From Chloroflexota bacterium (GTDB lineage: Archaea; Iainarchaeota; Iainarchaeia; Iainarchaeales; GCA-2688035), in the NCBI GenBank assembly GCA_017610335.1, contig JAFCCG010000014.1:1-38187 (forward strand): 38,187 bases of DNA, given 5' to 3'. The position numbers were made by a program, and so were the translations under genes. Below the pieces are notes generated by a model. That model ran no database searches. It saw nothing but the letters and a program-made list of their open reading frames with translations, and was not told where the DNA came from. Shown piece by piece: positions 1-7,092 of the stretch (positions are counted from its first letter, which is position 1; each line of letters starts with the position of its first letter).

Positions 1-86
1 CTCCTTCCAATTGGGCCTTTTCCCTTTCCTGTTCCAAGGCCTCTTCCTTTTCCTTTACTTCTAATTTTGTCTCCGGGACAAGCCAT
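1..86 (-). CDS. Gly/Lys/Arg-rich small protein, partial (cut by window edge)
   Basis: The first 28 residues are visible, starting MACPGDK and continuing into a run of G, K and R (GKGRGLGTGKGKG). The start is supported by a strong GGAGGT site 7 nt upstream and by its position just after the ArsR stop codon, in the same direction. The composition resembles the DUF5320-type small proteins that often lie beside NifX-like genes in anaerobes; that assignment is inferred from composition and context only. The C-terminus lies outside the window. Function is unknown. The same GR-rich character recurs in the ArsR tail, a NifX tail and a zinc-ribbon protein in this island. Confidence 0.6.
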   Translation of the reverse strand, partial: MACPGDKIRSKGKGRGLGTGKGKGPIGR

Positions 87-104
87 TGCCTGCCACCTCC
101 TTTT

Positions 105-488
105 TTACATCCACCTTCTTCCCCTTCTTCCTCTTCCCATAAAGGGATGAAGGGATTGGGGGAAAGGTGTTAATTCCATGTTTTTTGCTATGTCTTCCAA
201 AGTGTTCTCCAAACTATTAATCAAATCAGCAATTTTTTTTGTTGCCGTGCTGTAAAATACAAAGCTGCCTTCTTTTCTTGCTTTTATCAAACCTGTTGCC
301 TTAAGAGCAGACAGGTGGTGTGAAACCAGCGGCTGTGAAAGGGTTAATTCAATCGCAAGCTGGTTTACCGACTTTTCCTTGTCTCCAAGCGCTTTCAATA
401 TCAGTAGTCTGTTTGGGTCTGACAGGGTGCTGAATACTCTCGCGAAAGCAATCGCGGTTTGTGAGTCCTTTGGGTTAATCATTTGCAA
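105..488 (-). CDS. ArsR-family winged-helix transcriptional regulator with basic C-terminal tail
   Basis: A 127-residue protein with the ArsR winged helix-turn-helix at about residues 12-90: the dimer-helix motif LSDPNRLLILKAL, the recognition helix around QPLVSHHLSALKATGL, and the wing RKEGSFVFYS. No CxC metal-binding motif is present, so the signal it senses cannot be read from the sequence. The last residues form a basic GR-rich tail (MGRGRRGRRWM) unusual for ArsR proteins. A TATA-like TTTATAT lies about 30 nt upstream of the start, which suggests a leaderless or very short-leader transcript. An inverted repeat overlaps that TATA box, so autorepression is likely. The downstream GR-rich gene follows at 18 nt and is probably co-transcribed. 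Nearby Mrp and FAD oxidoreductase genes suggest a redox or metal regulon. Confidence 0.88.
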   Translation of the reverse strand: MQMINPKDSQTAIAFARVFSTLSDPNRLLILKALGDKEKSVNQLAIELTLSQPLVSHHLSALKATGLIKARKEGSFVFYSTATKKIADLINSLENTLEDIAKNMELTPFPQSLHPFMGRGRRGRRWM

Positions 489-512
489 CTAATAGTAATA
501 TGAAGCAAAAGG

Positions 513-534
513 CATATAAACGTTTGTTTATGTG
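513..534 (-). promoter_or_regulatory. Promoter and candidate ArsR operator
   Basis: The core ATAAAC-GTTT-GTTTAT (516-531) is a perfect 6-bp inverted repeat, and the arms extend to 9 bp with one mismatch. A third GTTTAT half-site sits at 534-539. On the minus strand the left arm is the TATA-like TTTATAT, placed 26-32 nt before the arsR start. Binding here would block TBP, the classic autorepression layout of ArsR proteins. The operator role is an inference. Confidence 0.55.
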
Positions 535-573
535 TTTATTTGATTTATACTCTTGACCGGCCTTTTTTTTCCT

Positions 574-1347
574 TCAAAAGCTTTTGTTGCCTATGTTTTT
601 GATTATATCAGTGAAGGTTTTCTTTATTTTTGGGTTAAGGTGGTTTAGCTTGATGCAGCCTTTGTCAGCCATTTCCCTTAGTTTAATGTCTATGGGAATT
701 TCACCCAAAAAAGGCATTTTTTCCTCTTTTGCCAGCTGTTTTATTCTGCCTTTTCCAAATAAGTCAATTTCTTCTTTGCAGTGCGGGCAAATGCAATAGC
801 TCATGTTCTCCACAAAACCACAAATATGGACATTGAAGGTTTTCATCATGTTTACTGCTTTTCTTACATCATATACTGACGCTGTTTGCGGCGTTCCCAC
901 AATTATTGCTCCATTCAAATCAACCAATTGGGTTAGGGTAATTATTTCGTCACCTGTTCCAGGTGGGTTGTCAACAATGAGAAAATCGAGGCTACCCCAG
1001 TCAGTCTGCTCCACTGCCTGCTTTATAAGGTTTGACTTTAGCGGCCCTCTCCAAATAAGCGCTTGGTCTTCTTTAAGCATAAAACTAGTGGAAACGACTT
1101 TCAAGTTTGGTCCAACCTTAACAGGCAGCAGCCTTTTGTCGCTGTCAACGCTCATGTTTTTTCCCTCAATCCCAAGCATTAGAGGTATATTTGGGCCATG
1201 CACATCAATATCAAGCAAGCCTACCTTTTTTCCTTCTTCTGCCAAACTCAAAGCAAGCAAAGTGGAAAAAGTGCTTTTTCCTGTGCCTCCCTTTCCACTA
1301 ACTACAGCAATTCTTTTTCCAACATTTTTTAATTCAATTTTGTTCAT
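574..1347 (-). CDS. mrp: Mrp/NBP35-type iron-sulfur cluster carrier ATPase
   Basis: A 257-residue P-loop protein of the Mrp/ApbC/NBP35 family, which carries Fe-S clusters and delivers them to apoproteins. The deviant Walker A motif GKGGTGKS lies at about residues 19-26, followed by the LLDIDVHGPNIP switch region, the FLIVDNPPGTGDE Walker B-like segment, and a C-terminal CPHC motif for a bridging [4Fe-4S] cluster. Length is normal for the compact archaeal form. It starts 24 nt after the stop of the upstream FAD oxidoreductase gene on the same strand, so the two are probably one operon. The island also has several NifX-like proteins, with which Mrp proteins commonly co-occur. Family assignment is firm; its clients are unknown. 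Confidence 0.93.
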   Translation of the reverse strand: MNKIELKNVGKRIAVVSGKGGTGKSTFSTLLALSLAEEGKKVGLLDIDVHGPNIPLMLGIEGKNMSVDSDKRLLPVKVGPNLKVVSTSFMLKEDQALIWRGPLKSNLIKQAVEQTDWGSLDFLIVDNPPGTGDEIITLTQLVDLNGAIIVGTPQTASVYDVRKAVNMMKTFNVHICGFVENMSYCICPHCKEEIDLFGKGRIKQLAKEEKMPFLGEIPIDIKLREMADKGCIKLNHLNPKIKKTFTDIIKNIGNKSF

Positions 1348-1371
1348 AGCAACCTGCCCCCTAAAAAATGG

Positions 1372-2715
1372 CTAAAGTTTTGCCATTGCTGCTTCTGCTG
1401 CAAGAACAAACGGGTGGTTTGTCGGTGCAGGCGTAAGCAAAGGATGTGTTCCGATCTGCAAAGTGATTATTTCTGAAACCGTGGCATTGTTTTGTATTGC
1501 AAAGCCTGCAAGGTTTATTAATTCTCCAACATCCTTGCCGCCCATTGCCTGGCATCCAAGCAATACACCACTGTCCCTTGAAAAAATCATTTTAATCCTT
1601 AAGTTGCTTGAGCCAGGCAGACAACCTGGATGCATATCTTTTGCTTCTGCTTCTCCTGCAACATATTCAAAGCACTGTCTTTTTGCCTCTGTTTCTGTAA
1701 GACCTGCTGCTGCCAAGCCAAGGCCTGCAACAAATGTTGAAAAAATTGCAATGGTTCCCTTGTTTTGTCTTATTACTCTAAATTTAAAAATGTTATTGCC
1801 TGCAATTCTTGCCTCTGACGCAGCGGTTGAAGCAAGCATTATGTTTGAAACTTGTCTTGTGAAAAAGCTTTTCTTTTCAGCGCAGTCTCCAATCGCAAAA
1901 ATGTCTTTTTCGCTTGTCCGCATATATTCATCAACAACAATTCCTTTTTCTGTTCCAAGTTCTATTCCTGCTTTTTCCGCAAGCGAAGTATTTGGTTTTG
2001 CTCCAACGCAGACAATTACCAACTCCGATTTCAGTGTTTTTGACTGCTTGCCTGAAAGTTTAATGCCTTCAACCCTTTGGCTTCCGGTTATCTCTTTCGC
2101 TATAGTGCCTGTGTAAACTTTTATTCCAGACTTCTTCAAACGCTGTTCAACTGCTTTGCAGAACTCTTTGTCAAAAGCCTGCTGCAATAGACTAGATGCT
2201 GCCTCAATAATGCTTACATTTTTTTTAATTTTGCGCAACTCGTCGGCAATTTCAACACCAATAAAACCACCGCCGACTATGGCAATGTCTTCAACTTTAT
2301 TGGCAGCGTTTTTCAGGTTTTTAATATTTTGCATGTTTTTCTCAACAAAAAATACATTATTTAATTCAATTCCCTTAATCTGAGGCTTAATTGCAACAGA
2401 GCCAGTTGCAAGAACAAGCTTATCATATTCAATCTCTTTTTTTCCTGAAGTCAAAACCCTTTTGCCTTTCACATCAATCCTTTCAACACATTCAAAAACA
2501 AGTTCAATGCCTTTTTTTTCCAAAGGCTTGTTTGGCATGCAATCATTTTCAACGCTTTGCAGGGTTTCAAAAACATAGGGAATCCCGCAAGGAATAAGGC
2601 AATTTTCGTCTTCTTTTACCTGCACAACCTTTTTTTTGGAATAATTTTTCTTAACAGTCAAAGCGGCAACTGCTCCTGCAGGGCCTCCTCCGACAATTAA
2701 TACATCCGATTTCAT
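1372..2715 (-). CDS. FAD-dependent pyridine nucleotide-disulfide oxidoreductase (CoA-disulfide reductase/NADH oxidase type)
   Basis: A 447-residue flavoprotein with an N-terminal FAD-binding Rossmann motif (VLIVGGGPAGAVAA), a redox-active cysteine in LIPCGIPY at about residue 43, a second Rossmann motif for NAD(P)H (IAIVGGGFIGVEIA, near residue 145), the FAD-contacting IFAIGDCAE motif, and a dimerisation domain. The single-cysteine SFxPCGxPY-like site places it with CoA-disulfide reductases, NADH oxidases and polysulfide reductases, so the substrate could be CoA-disulfide, persulfide or O2. The start is supported by an AGGAGG site. It lies upstream of mrp in the same direction and is divergent from the uracil-DNA glycosylase gene. 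A role in thiol or sulfur redox balance is inferred. Confidence 0.9.
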   Translation of the reverse strand: MKSDVLIVGGGPAGAVAALTVKKNYSKKKVVQVKEDENCLIPCGIPYVFETLQSVENDCMPNKPLEKKGIELVFECVERIDVKGKRVLTSGKKEIEYDKLVLATGSVAIKPQIKGIELNNVFFVEKNMQNIKNLKNAANKVEDIAIVGGGFIGVEIADELRKIKKNVSIIEAASSLLQQAFDKEFCKAVEQRLKKSGIKVYTGTIAKEITGSQRVEGIKLSGKQSKTLKSELVIVCVGAKPNTSLAEKAGIELGTEKGIVVDEYMRTSEKDIFAIGDCAEKKSFFTRQVSNIMLASTAASEARIAGNNIFKFRVIRQNKGTIAIFSTFVAGLGLAAAGLTETEAKRQCFEYVAGEAEAKDMHPGCLPGSSNLRIKMIFSRDSGVLLGCQAMGGKDVGELINLAGFAIQNNATVSEIITLQIGTHPLLTPAPTNHPFVLAAEAAMAKL

Positions 2716-2863
2716 TCACAATCCTCCTTAATAAAATATTGCCCTTAAATAATTGCAATATAAACTGTAATAAATAACAATACAATTCCATTTAAACATT
2801 TTTATATAATTTTTTTATGAAAAAGAACCAAAAAAAAAATTTGAATGGCAGGTTTGAAGAAAA

Positions 2864-3442
2864 ATGTCAGAAAACAAAGTAATTGCAGGACTGCAACAGG
2901 CAGTGTCAAATTGTAAGCGCTGTGACCTGTGGAAAACAAGAAACAATTCGGTTTTGGGCGAAGGCAATCCAAATGCCAAAATACTGTTTGTAGGTGAAGC
3001 ACCAGGCTTTAACGAAGACAGGCAAGGTAAGCCATTTGTTGGAAAAGCAGGGGCAATATTCAACCAGCTTTTGGATTCTGTTGGCTTGAAAAGGCAGAAC
3101 ATCTACATCACAAACGTTTTAAAATGCAGGCCTCCCAAAAACAGGAACCCGTTTCCAAACGAAATCAAAGCATGCTCGCTTTACATCAACAGCCAAATTG
3201 AAACAATAAAACCGGAAAAAATCTGCTGCCTTGGAAATTTTTCAACATCATTCATTATGAAAAAATTCGGCCTGCAGGACAAGCTTGCAGGAATAAGCAA
3301 AATACATGGAACTACTTTCAATGTGTCAACCCTTACAGGCACAATAAAAATAATTCCCTTATACCATCCTGCAGTGGCAACCTATGACCCTGGAATGCTT
3401 GAACCGCTCAAAAAAGACTTTTCCATTTTAACAGAAACTTAA
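2864..3442 (+). CDS. udg: Family 4 uracil-DNA glycosylase with [4Fe-4S] cluster
   Basis: A 192-residue protein that removes uracil from DNA to start base-excision repair. Visible are the active-site motif GEAPG (residues 44-48), the conserved GKPFVGKAG segment, the TNVLKCRPPKNRNP segment, and the second motif HPA (168-170). Cysteines 17, 20, 88 and 104 have the family-4 spacing for a [4Fe-4S] cluster. Length fits the thermostable archaeal and bacterial type. The gene is monocistronic on the plus strand, and an A/T-rich promoter (TTTTTATATAA near 2800) lies in the divergent intergenic region. Confidence in family and activity is high. Confidence 0.95.
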   Translation: MSENKVIAGLQQAVSNCKRCDLWKTRNNSVLGEGNPNAKILFVGEAPGFNEDRQGKPFVGKAGAIFNQLLDSVGLKRQNIYITNVLKCRPPKNRNPFPNEIKACSLYINSQIETIKPEKICCLGNFSTSFIMKKFGLQDKLAGISKIHGTTFNVSTLTGTIKIIPLYHPAVATYDPGMLEPLKKDFSILTET

Positions 3443-3486
3443 ATTGCAGGAAACCTAACCTAAATTGCAGGGAACATAAAACGCAG

Positions 3487-3681
3487 TTATTCCAACAGGC
3501 TTTTATCAATTTTTCCATTTGGAAGCATGTTGTCGGGGCACAGCCCTCCTTCTTCCACAATCTTGTACCTTTTGCACTTGTTCCAATAGCCTTTGCAATA
3601 TTCTTCAACCCATTTACTGCCAAGCTTTCCTTCTTCCCAGAACCTTTTTATTGGGCAAATCCAAAACCACTTACACTCCAT
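3487..3681 (-). CDS. Small cysteine-rich conserved protein
   Basis: A 64-residue protein beginning MECKWFWICPIKRF, with cysteines at 3, 9, 29, 36 and 48 and motifs such as WVEEYCKGYWNKCKRY and DNMLPNGKID. The cysteine spacing suggests bound zinc or an Fe-S cluster. I recognise the pattern 'CPxKRFxEEGKL..KWVEEYCKG.W..C.RY...DNMLP.G' as recurring in anaerobic archaea and bacteria, but I know no proven function. A longer in-frame reading from 3807 overlaps the upstream MBL-fold gene; the ATG at 3681 is preferred because it lies 16 nt after that gene's stop and begins the conserved part. It is probably translated from the same message as the MBL-fold protein. Confidence 0.72.
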   Translation of the reverse strand: MECKWFWICPIKRFWEEGKLGSKWVEEYCKGYWNKCKRYKIVEEGGLCPDNMLPNGKIDKSLLE

Positions 3682-3697
3682 ACTAAACTGCCTTACC

Positions 3698-4351
3698 TCA
3701 TCCAAATTCAAATTCTTTTCCAGCAGCGCATTCAACAAAAGCCTCTGGAAAAAGTTTTTGAATTTCTGCCTTGTGCTCAGTGCAATGTGTTGCAGCAATA
3801 ATCTCAATTCCTTTCAGCGTATCAAACTTGTTAAAGCCGTGGAATCCGCCAATAACAGCGTAAATTTTGCCAAATAGATTTGCCTTTTCCAAAATTTTTT
3901 CCAGGCCGGGATGCGAGCAGCCCACCAAAACCACCAATCCTTTCTTTGTCTTCAGTACCAAAGCCTGCTCGTCAATGCTGTTGTTTAGTTTTCCTGTAGA
4001 AAAAATTCCTTTGCTCACTTCGGCTGATTCGCTTACTTCAATCAATTCTGCATTCTTTCCAATCCTTTGCTTTGTTTTTCCACTAAACGAGTCCAAAGCA
4101 AAAACCTTAAGATTTCGATTTTGCGAAATCCACTCAAGCCCGCCTGTGTGGTCCCGATGGTCATGAGACAAAACAAGCTTGCTAATCTGCTCAGGCTTTA
4201 CACCAAACTTTTCTGCATTGAATGCCAGCATACTGGCGCTTGCTCCTGTATCAAACAGAACATTTTCTTTTGCTTCAACAAAACAGCTGAATCCCCACTC
4301 TGCCTTAAAACCAGGCATTGCTTGGTTGTCAACCAAAATTTTTAGCTTCAT
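3698..4351 (-). CDS. MBL-fold metallohydrolase (COG1237-like)
   Basis: A 217-residue metallo-beta-lactamase-fold protein. The metal-binding HxHxDH motif appears as [10 protein letters not shown] at about residue 63. It is followed by [11 protein letters not shown], a further ligand region IGGFHGF, and the C-terminal [10 protein letters not shown]. This set matches the COG1237 group, which includes archaeal enzymes related to the methanopterin-precursor (beta-RFAP/dihydropterin) proteins, but the protein is shorter than that group's usual 250-280 residues. Substrate cannot be assigned. The small cysteine-rich gene follows it directly, suggesting a two-gene unit. A 127-nt gap with a hairpin separates it from the NifX gene upstream. 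Confidence 0.85.
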   Translation of the reverse strand: MKLKILVDNQAMPGFKAEWGFSCFVEAKENVLFDTGASASMLAFNAEKFGVKPEQISKLVLSHDHRDHTGGLEWISQNRNLKVFALDSFSGKTKQRIGKNAELIEVSESAEVSKGIFSTGKLNNSIDEQALVLKTKKGLVVLVGCSHPGLEKILEKANLFGKIYAVIGGFHGFNKFDTLKGIEIIAATHCTEHKAEIQKLFPEAFVECAAGKEFEFG

Positions 4352-4419
4352 TCTATTCCAAACCTATTTTTCCTGTAATACCTTGAGTAAACCGCTCCAA
4401 GAGGGTTGTGTGCAAGAGC

Positions 4420-4449
4420 CCTGCCTTTTACAACAAGGGTTGTAACAGG
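4420..4449 (-). other. Stem-loop between NifX-like and MBL-fold genes
   Basis: TTACAAC (4428-4434) and GTTGTAA (4439-4445) form a perfect 7-bp stem with a 4-nt loop. Flanking CCTG (4420-4423) and CAGG (4446-4449) can extend it after a 4-nt bulge. It lies in the 127-nt gap between two minus-strand genes, after the NifX stop. No T-run follows, so it is not a classic terminator. It may be a 3'-end or processing element. Confidence 0.3.
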
Positions 4450-4478
4450 TGTCTAGCGCACTTCATTCTGCCAACTTC

Positions 4479-4856
4479 CTATTCGCCGTGCCCATCCTCT
4501 TTTGGAATGCCGTACCCTTTTCCTGCACCAGGGCTGCAGCTTCCTTCTCCTCCTTCAAGCTTTCCTTTGGCAAGAGCTTGCAATGCATCATCAACCCTTC
4601 CTGAAACACCAACCACAAGCTTTATTCCAAACTCTTCAAAAAACTGCTGTGCCCTAAAGCCTGCACCGCCTGCAATCACAGCCGAAACCTTTTTCTCCTT
4701 GAAAAACCGCGGCAAAGACCCTGTTGCATGCCCGGGATTTTCAATAACCTCTTTTTTTACAACCTTGCCGTTTTCAATTTCCGCAATTGTGAACTGCGGG
4801 CACCTTCCAAAATGTTCTGCCACATTTTCATTATCTGTTGAAATCGCAACCTTCAT
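4479..4856 (-). CDS. NifX/NifB-type dinitrogenase iron-molybdenum cofactor family protein
   Basis: A 125-residue protein of the NifX/NafY-like fold. It shows the N-terminal MKVAISTDNENVAEHFGRC, the conserved HFGRCPQFTIAE segment, VIENPGHATGSLPRFF, and the AVIAGGAGFRAQQFFEEFGIK core. A Gly-rich tail with one Cys follows (near residues 100-125). The start at 4856 is fixed by a strong AAGGAGG site 7 nt upstream; a longer reading upstream overlaps the tail of the next gene in another frame and is rejected. In organisms without nitrogenase these proteins are thought to bind Fe-S or metal clusters; that role is inferred here. It is the last gene of the NifX-membrane protein-CDF group. Confidence 0.9.
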   Translation of the reverse strand: MKVAISTDNENVAEHFGRCPQFTIAEIENGKVVKKEVIENPGHATGSLPRFFKEKKVSAVIAGGAGFRAQQFFEEFGIKLVVGVSGRVDDALQALAKGKLEGGEGSCSPGAGKGYGIPKEDGHGE

Positions 4857-4872
4857 AATAAAACCTCCTTTT

Positions 4873-5382
4873 TTACATTGGTCGGCCTCTTCCTTGGCCT
4901 GCTCCCATTCCTCTTCCTGTGCCTGAACCTTGGCCCATACCGCCCCCAGCTCCTCTTCCTGTCCCTTGACCCATTCCTTGGCCTCTTCCTGCGCCCATTC
5001 CTTTGCCTTGTCCCATTCCAAAATGGCCTGGCGCAGTTGAGCTCTTTACTTCTTCAAGCTTTCCTTCAGCAAATTGCTGTAACGCCTGCTCCACGCTCAA
5101 ATCTGCTACTCTATAAACTTTTATTTCTGATTGCTGCAAAACCATAAATGCATTTGGCCCTACATTGCCGCTAATAACTGCTTGTACATTCTGTGATGCA
5201 ACTGCCTGTGCTGCTGCAATGCCTGCTCCCATTCCTGAGCTAATTCCAGGGTTTTGTACAAACTTTGTTTCTTTCACTTCTTTTCCGTCAATTTCTGCTA
5301 TAACATAGCCAGGGCACCTTCCAAACACAAGGTTTACCGGCTGTTTCAAATCCTCTGATACTGCGCTAACTGCTACCTTCAT
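4873..5382 (-). CDS. NifX-type protein with long Gly/Arg/Gln-rich tail
   Basis: A 169-residue protein. Residues 1 to about 115 form a NifX-type domain (LVFGRCPGYVIAEIDG, NPGISSGMGAGIAAAQAVA, VQAVISGNVGPNAF). Residues 116-169 are a low-complexity tail of GMG, GQG and GRG units ending GRGRPM. The tail may bind metal, RNA or partner proteins; this cannot be told from sequence. The start codon overlaps the stop of the upstream membrane-protein gene as ATGA, implying translational coupling. The stop lies next to a GGAGGT site for the following NifX gene. The last codons and that site match the equivalent junction after the ArsR gene over 16 nt. Confidence 0.85.
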   Translation of the reverse strand: MKVAVSAVSEDLKQPVNLVFGRCPGYVIAEIDGKEVKETKFVQNPGISSGMGAGIAAAQAVASQNVQAVISGNVGPNAFMVLQQSEIKVYRVADLSVEQALQQFAEGKLEEVKSSTAPGHFGMGQGKGMGAGRGQGMGQGTGRGAGGGMGQGSGTGRGMGAGQGRGRPM

Positions 5383-5666
5383 TTAGTTTCCTCCTTTTTT
5401 TCTTCTTTTGCTTTTTTTTCTTCCACTTCTTCTTTTCTTATTTTTATTCCGTATCCCTTATATCCACTGTAAAATAATGCAGCTGAAACTGCAATCATTA
5501 ATGCCGCAATTGTTTCTTGCAAAAACATTATTGCTATAACCAATAGCATTGCAGGAACAATATATCTTCTGTAAGTGCATTGGGCAAGTGTTCCTGTATA
5601 TGCAAATATCAGTGAAAAAACAAGAACAATAAATCCAATCAAATTAATTGTTTCATTTTCAATCAT
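5379..5666 (-). CDS. Small membrane protein with charged C-terminal tail
   Basis: A 95-residue protein with hydrophobic stretches at about residues 8-24 and 37-70 (two or three membrane segments). A highly charged Lys/Glu tail (from about residue 75, IRKEEVEEKKAKEEKKEE) probably faces the cytoplasm. No known domain is recognised. It lies between the CDF transporter and the NifX gene and overlaps the latter by ATGA, so it is probably made with them; a role in membrane-linked metal handling is only a guess from context. Its start codon lies inside one copy of a 59-nt-period tandem duplication whose other copy contains the CDF stop codon. Confidence 0.7.
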   Translation of the reverse strand: MIENETINLIGFIVLVFSLIFAYTGTLAQCTYRRYIVPAMLLVIAIMFLQETIAALMIAVSAALFYSGYKGYGIKIRKEEVEEKKAKEEKKEETK

Positions 5667-5737
5667 TTGAATTTCCCCAAAAAGAAACCAAAGGCATTCA
5701 AATTAATTTTTTTACTTTTAATCACTTGAATTCCTCC
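5640..5737. repeat. Imperfect tandem duplication, period 59 nt
   Basis: The 39-nt segments 5640-5678 and 5699-5737 match at 32 positions. One copy covers the start codon of the small membrane protein gene, the other the stop codon of the CDF gene. The layout suggests that local duplication created the present gene junction. Confidence 0.65.
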
Positions 5738-6906
5738 AGCAATTCATTAAATGTTTTTTTCTCGGTTTTTCTCATTTCAACAAACGATTCCTGCAAAGCA
5801 TAAAAAGCCCCGCCTTTGCGCATTTCTTCCCTTGAAAAAAGCACGTCAACCTTGTTCTTTGCAAGCAATTGTGCAGCAAGAATTCCTTTCCTTTCCTCGC
5901 TTTTCCAGTAAGGGTTTTCAATTATCTTGTTTTCAACAAGCTCGCTTTTTCCTGCCCTGTTTTCCGCTTTAAAAATTCCAAAAAATTTTGCAGTTCCAAA
6001 TTCCCTTACAATAGGGCTTTTTTCGCTTCTTTTTTCCAAGGCAGCAGCGTAAACAAGAACAGGTTTTTTCTTGTAGTGAATATCAACCATTATCTTGTCA
6101 ATTCTTGGCACTGCCTTCATTATATTTGTTTCGCATTGCTTGTGTATCTGGTCAACTCTTTTCAAATCCTTTAAGCCTGTTTCAAGCTTTAAATCAACAA
6201 AGATATAACGGCCGCTGTTTCTTGCAAGAATCTCCTTGATCTTAATACCACTTTGTGCAGAGGCAATTTTTTCAATTTTTTTCATTGTTTTGTAATCAAG
6301 GCTTATATCAAGCAAAACTTTTGTTGAATCAATGAAAATTTCCAAGCCTGCTTTGAATACAAGAACCGCAATAACAAGTCCTATCAGCGGGTCAAATATT
6401 GGAAAGCCTGCAAGGCTTAAGCCAATGGCTGCAACAACGCCGACGCTTCCATATGCGTCAAGCATGCTATGTTTTGCCTCTGAAATCATGCTTGGGCTGT
6501 GCTCTGTCTTGCCGACCTTTTCCTTATACTTTGCCAAAGCGTAAACGATTGCAAGGGCAACGATTGCAACAAGTATTGCTTCAAAGTTTGTTACCTGGGT
6601 TGGTGCAGAAAGTTTTGCAATTGATTCCAATGCAATTTCAATGCCTGACCAAAAAATTATAAGAGCAATGAAAAGGCTTACTAGGTTTTCAATCTTGTAT
6701 AATCCATAAGGAAATTTTTCGCTTTTAACATCTGCAAACCTTACTCCAAAGAAAACAGCGATGCTTCCAATTATGTCGGTGAAAGAGTGTATGGCGTCTG
6801 CTATCAGTGCCACTGAACCAAAAGCGGTTCCGGCAGCAAATTTGATTACTGAAACAAATGCGTTTCCCAAAGCTGAAATAACAGCCGCTTTTTCAAGTTT
6901 ATTCAT
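5722..6906 (-). CDS. Cation diffusion facilitator fused to a C-terminal NifX-like domain
   Basis: A 394-residue protein. Residues 1 to about 200 are a CDF (cation efflux) membrane domain with six predicted helices and the two HxxxD metal sites, HSFTD (H40, D44) and HSMLD (H146, D150). Residues 200-285 are the usual cytoplasmic CDF dimer domain ending VDIHY. From about 288 on there is an extra domain (VLVYAAALEKRS, REFGTAKFFGIF, KIIENPYWKSEERKG, AAQLLAKNKVDVLFSRE) that follows the NifX/FeMo-cofactor pattern. CDF proteins export divalent metals in exchange for protons. The fusion suggests that transport and a cluster- or metal-binding module work together; similar fusions are known in archaea. 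The metal (Fe, Zn or Mn) is not determined. Confidence 0.9.
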   Translation of the reverse strand: MNKLEKAAVISALGNAFVSVIKFAAGTAFGSVALIADAIHSFTDIIGSIAVFFGVRFADVKSEKFPYGLYKIENLVSLFIALIIFWSGIEIALESIAKLSAPTQVTNFEAILVAIVALAIVYALAKYKEKVGKTEHSPSMISEAKHSMLDAYGSVGVVAAIGLSLAGFPIFDPLIGLVIAVLVFKAGLEIFIDSTKVLLDISLDYKTMKKIEKIASAQSGIKIKEILARNSGRYIFVDLKLETGLKDLKRVDQIHKQCETNIMKAVPRIDKIMVDIHYKKKPVLVYAAALEKRSEKSPIVREFGTAKFFGIFKAENRAGKSELVENKIIENPYWKSEERKGILAAQLLAKNKVDVLFSREEMRKGGAFYALQESFVEMRKTEKKTFNELLEEFK

Positions 6907-6935
6907 TGCAAATTCTCTTTATTTTTGAATAAAAA

Positions 6936-7091
6936 TCACATTTCTCTTGTCATAATACTTCCGCATTTTGGGCATTTTTGCTGAGTGCAAGGCATACCTC
7001 TTTGGTGCACTGCTGTTGCTCCACATTTTGGGCAAATGCAGTTGCCTCCTAGGCCCATGCCAAAGCCGCCCATTCTTCCTCTTCCAGGCAT
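6936..7091 (-). CDS. 51-residue Gly-rich double CxxC (zinc-ribbon/rubredoxin-like) protein
   Basis: A 51-residue protein starting MPGRGRMGGFGMGLGG, then two metal-binding pairs, CICPKC (18-23) and CPKC (40-43), with another Cys at 35. The start is supported by a strong GGAGGT site lying inside the end of the DUF134 gene, whose stop is 1 nt away. The cysteine pattern fits a small zinc ribbon or Fe site, and the GR-rich N-terminus matches other proteins of this island. Such small proteins are often found beside NifX and DUF134 genes. Function is unknown; a metal chaperone or DUF134 partner role is an inference. Confidence 0.8.
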   Translation of the reverse strand: MPGRGRMGGFGMGLGGNCICPKCGATAVHQRGMPCTQQKCPKCGSIMTREM

Positions 7092-7092
7092 T

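Noticed and set aside
3443-3486. Short direct repeat of TAAATTGCAGG type between convergent genes
   Set aside because: Only two short copies in a 44-nt gap; too little to call a functional element.
3682-3807. N-terminal extension of the small cysteine-rich protein
   Set aside because: This part overlaps the coding sequence of the MBL-fold C-terminus in another frame and does not look conserved; the ATG at 3681 after the MBL stop starts the recognisable part.
4857-5021. N-terminal extension of the NifX protein rich in Glu and Trp
   Set aside because: It is the shadow of the Gly/Arg-rich tail of the upstream NifX gene; the true start at 4856 has a strong ribosome binding site.
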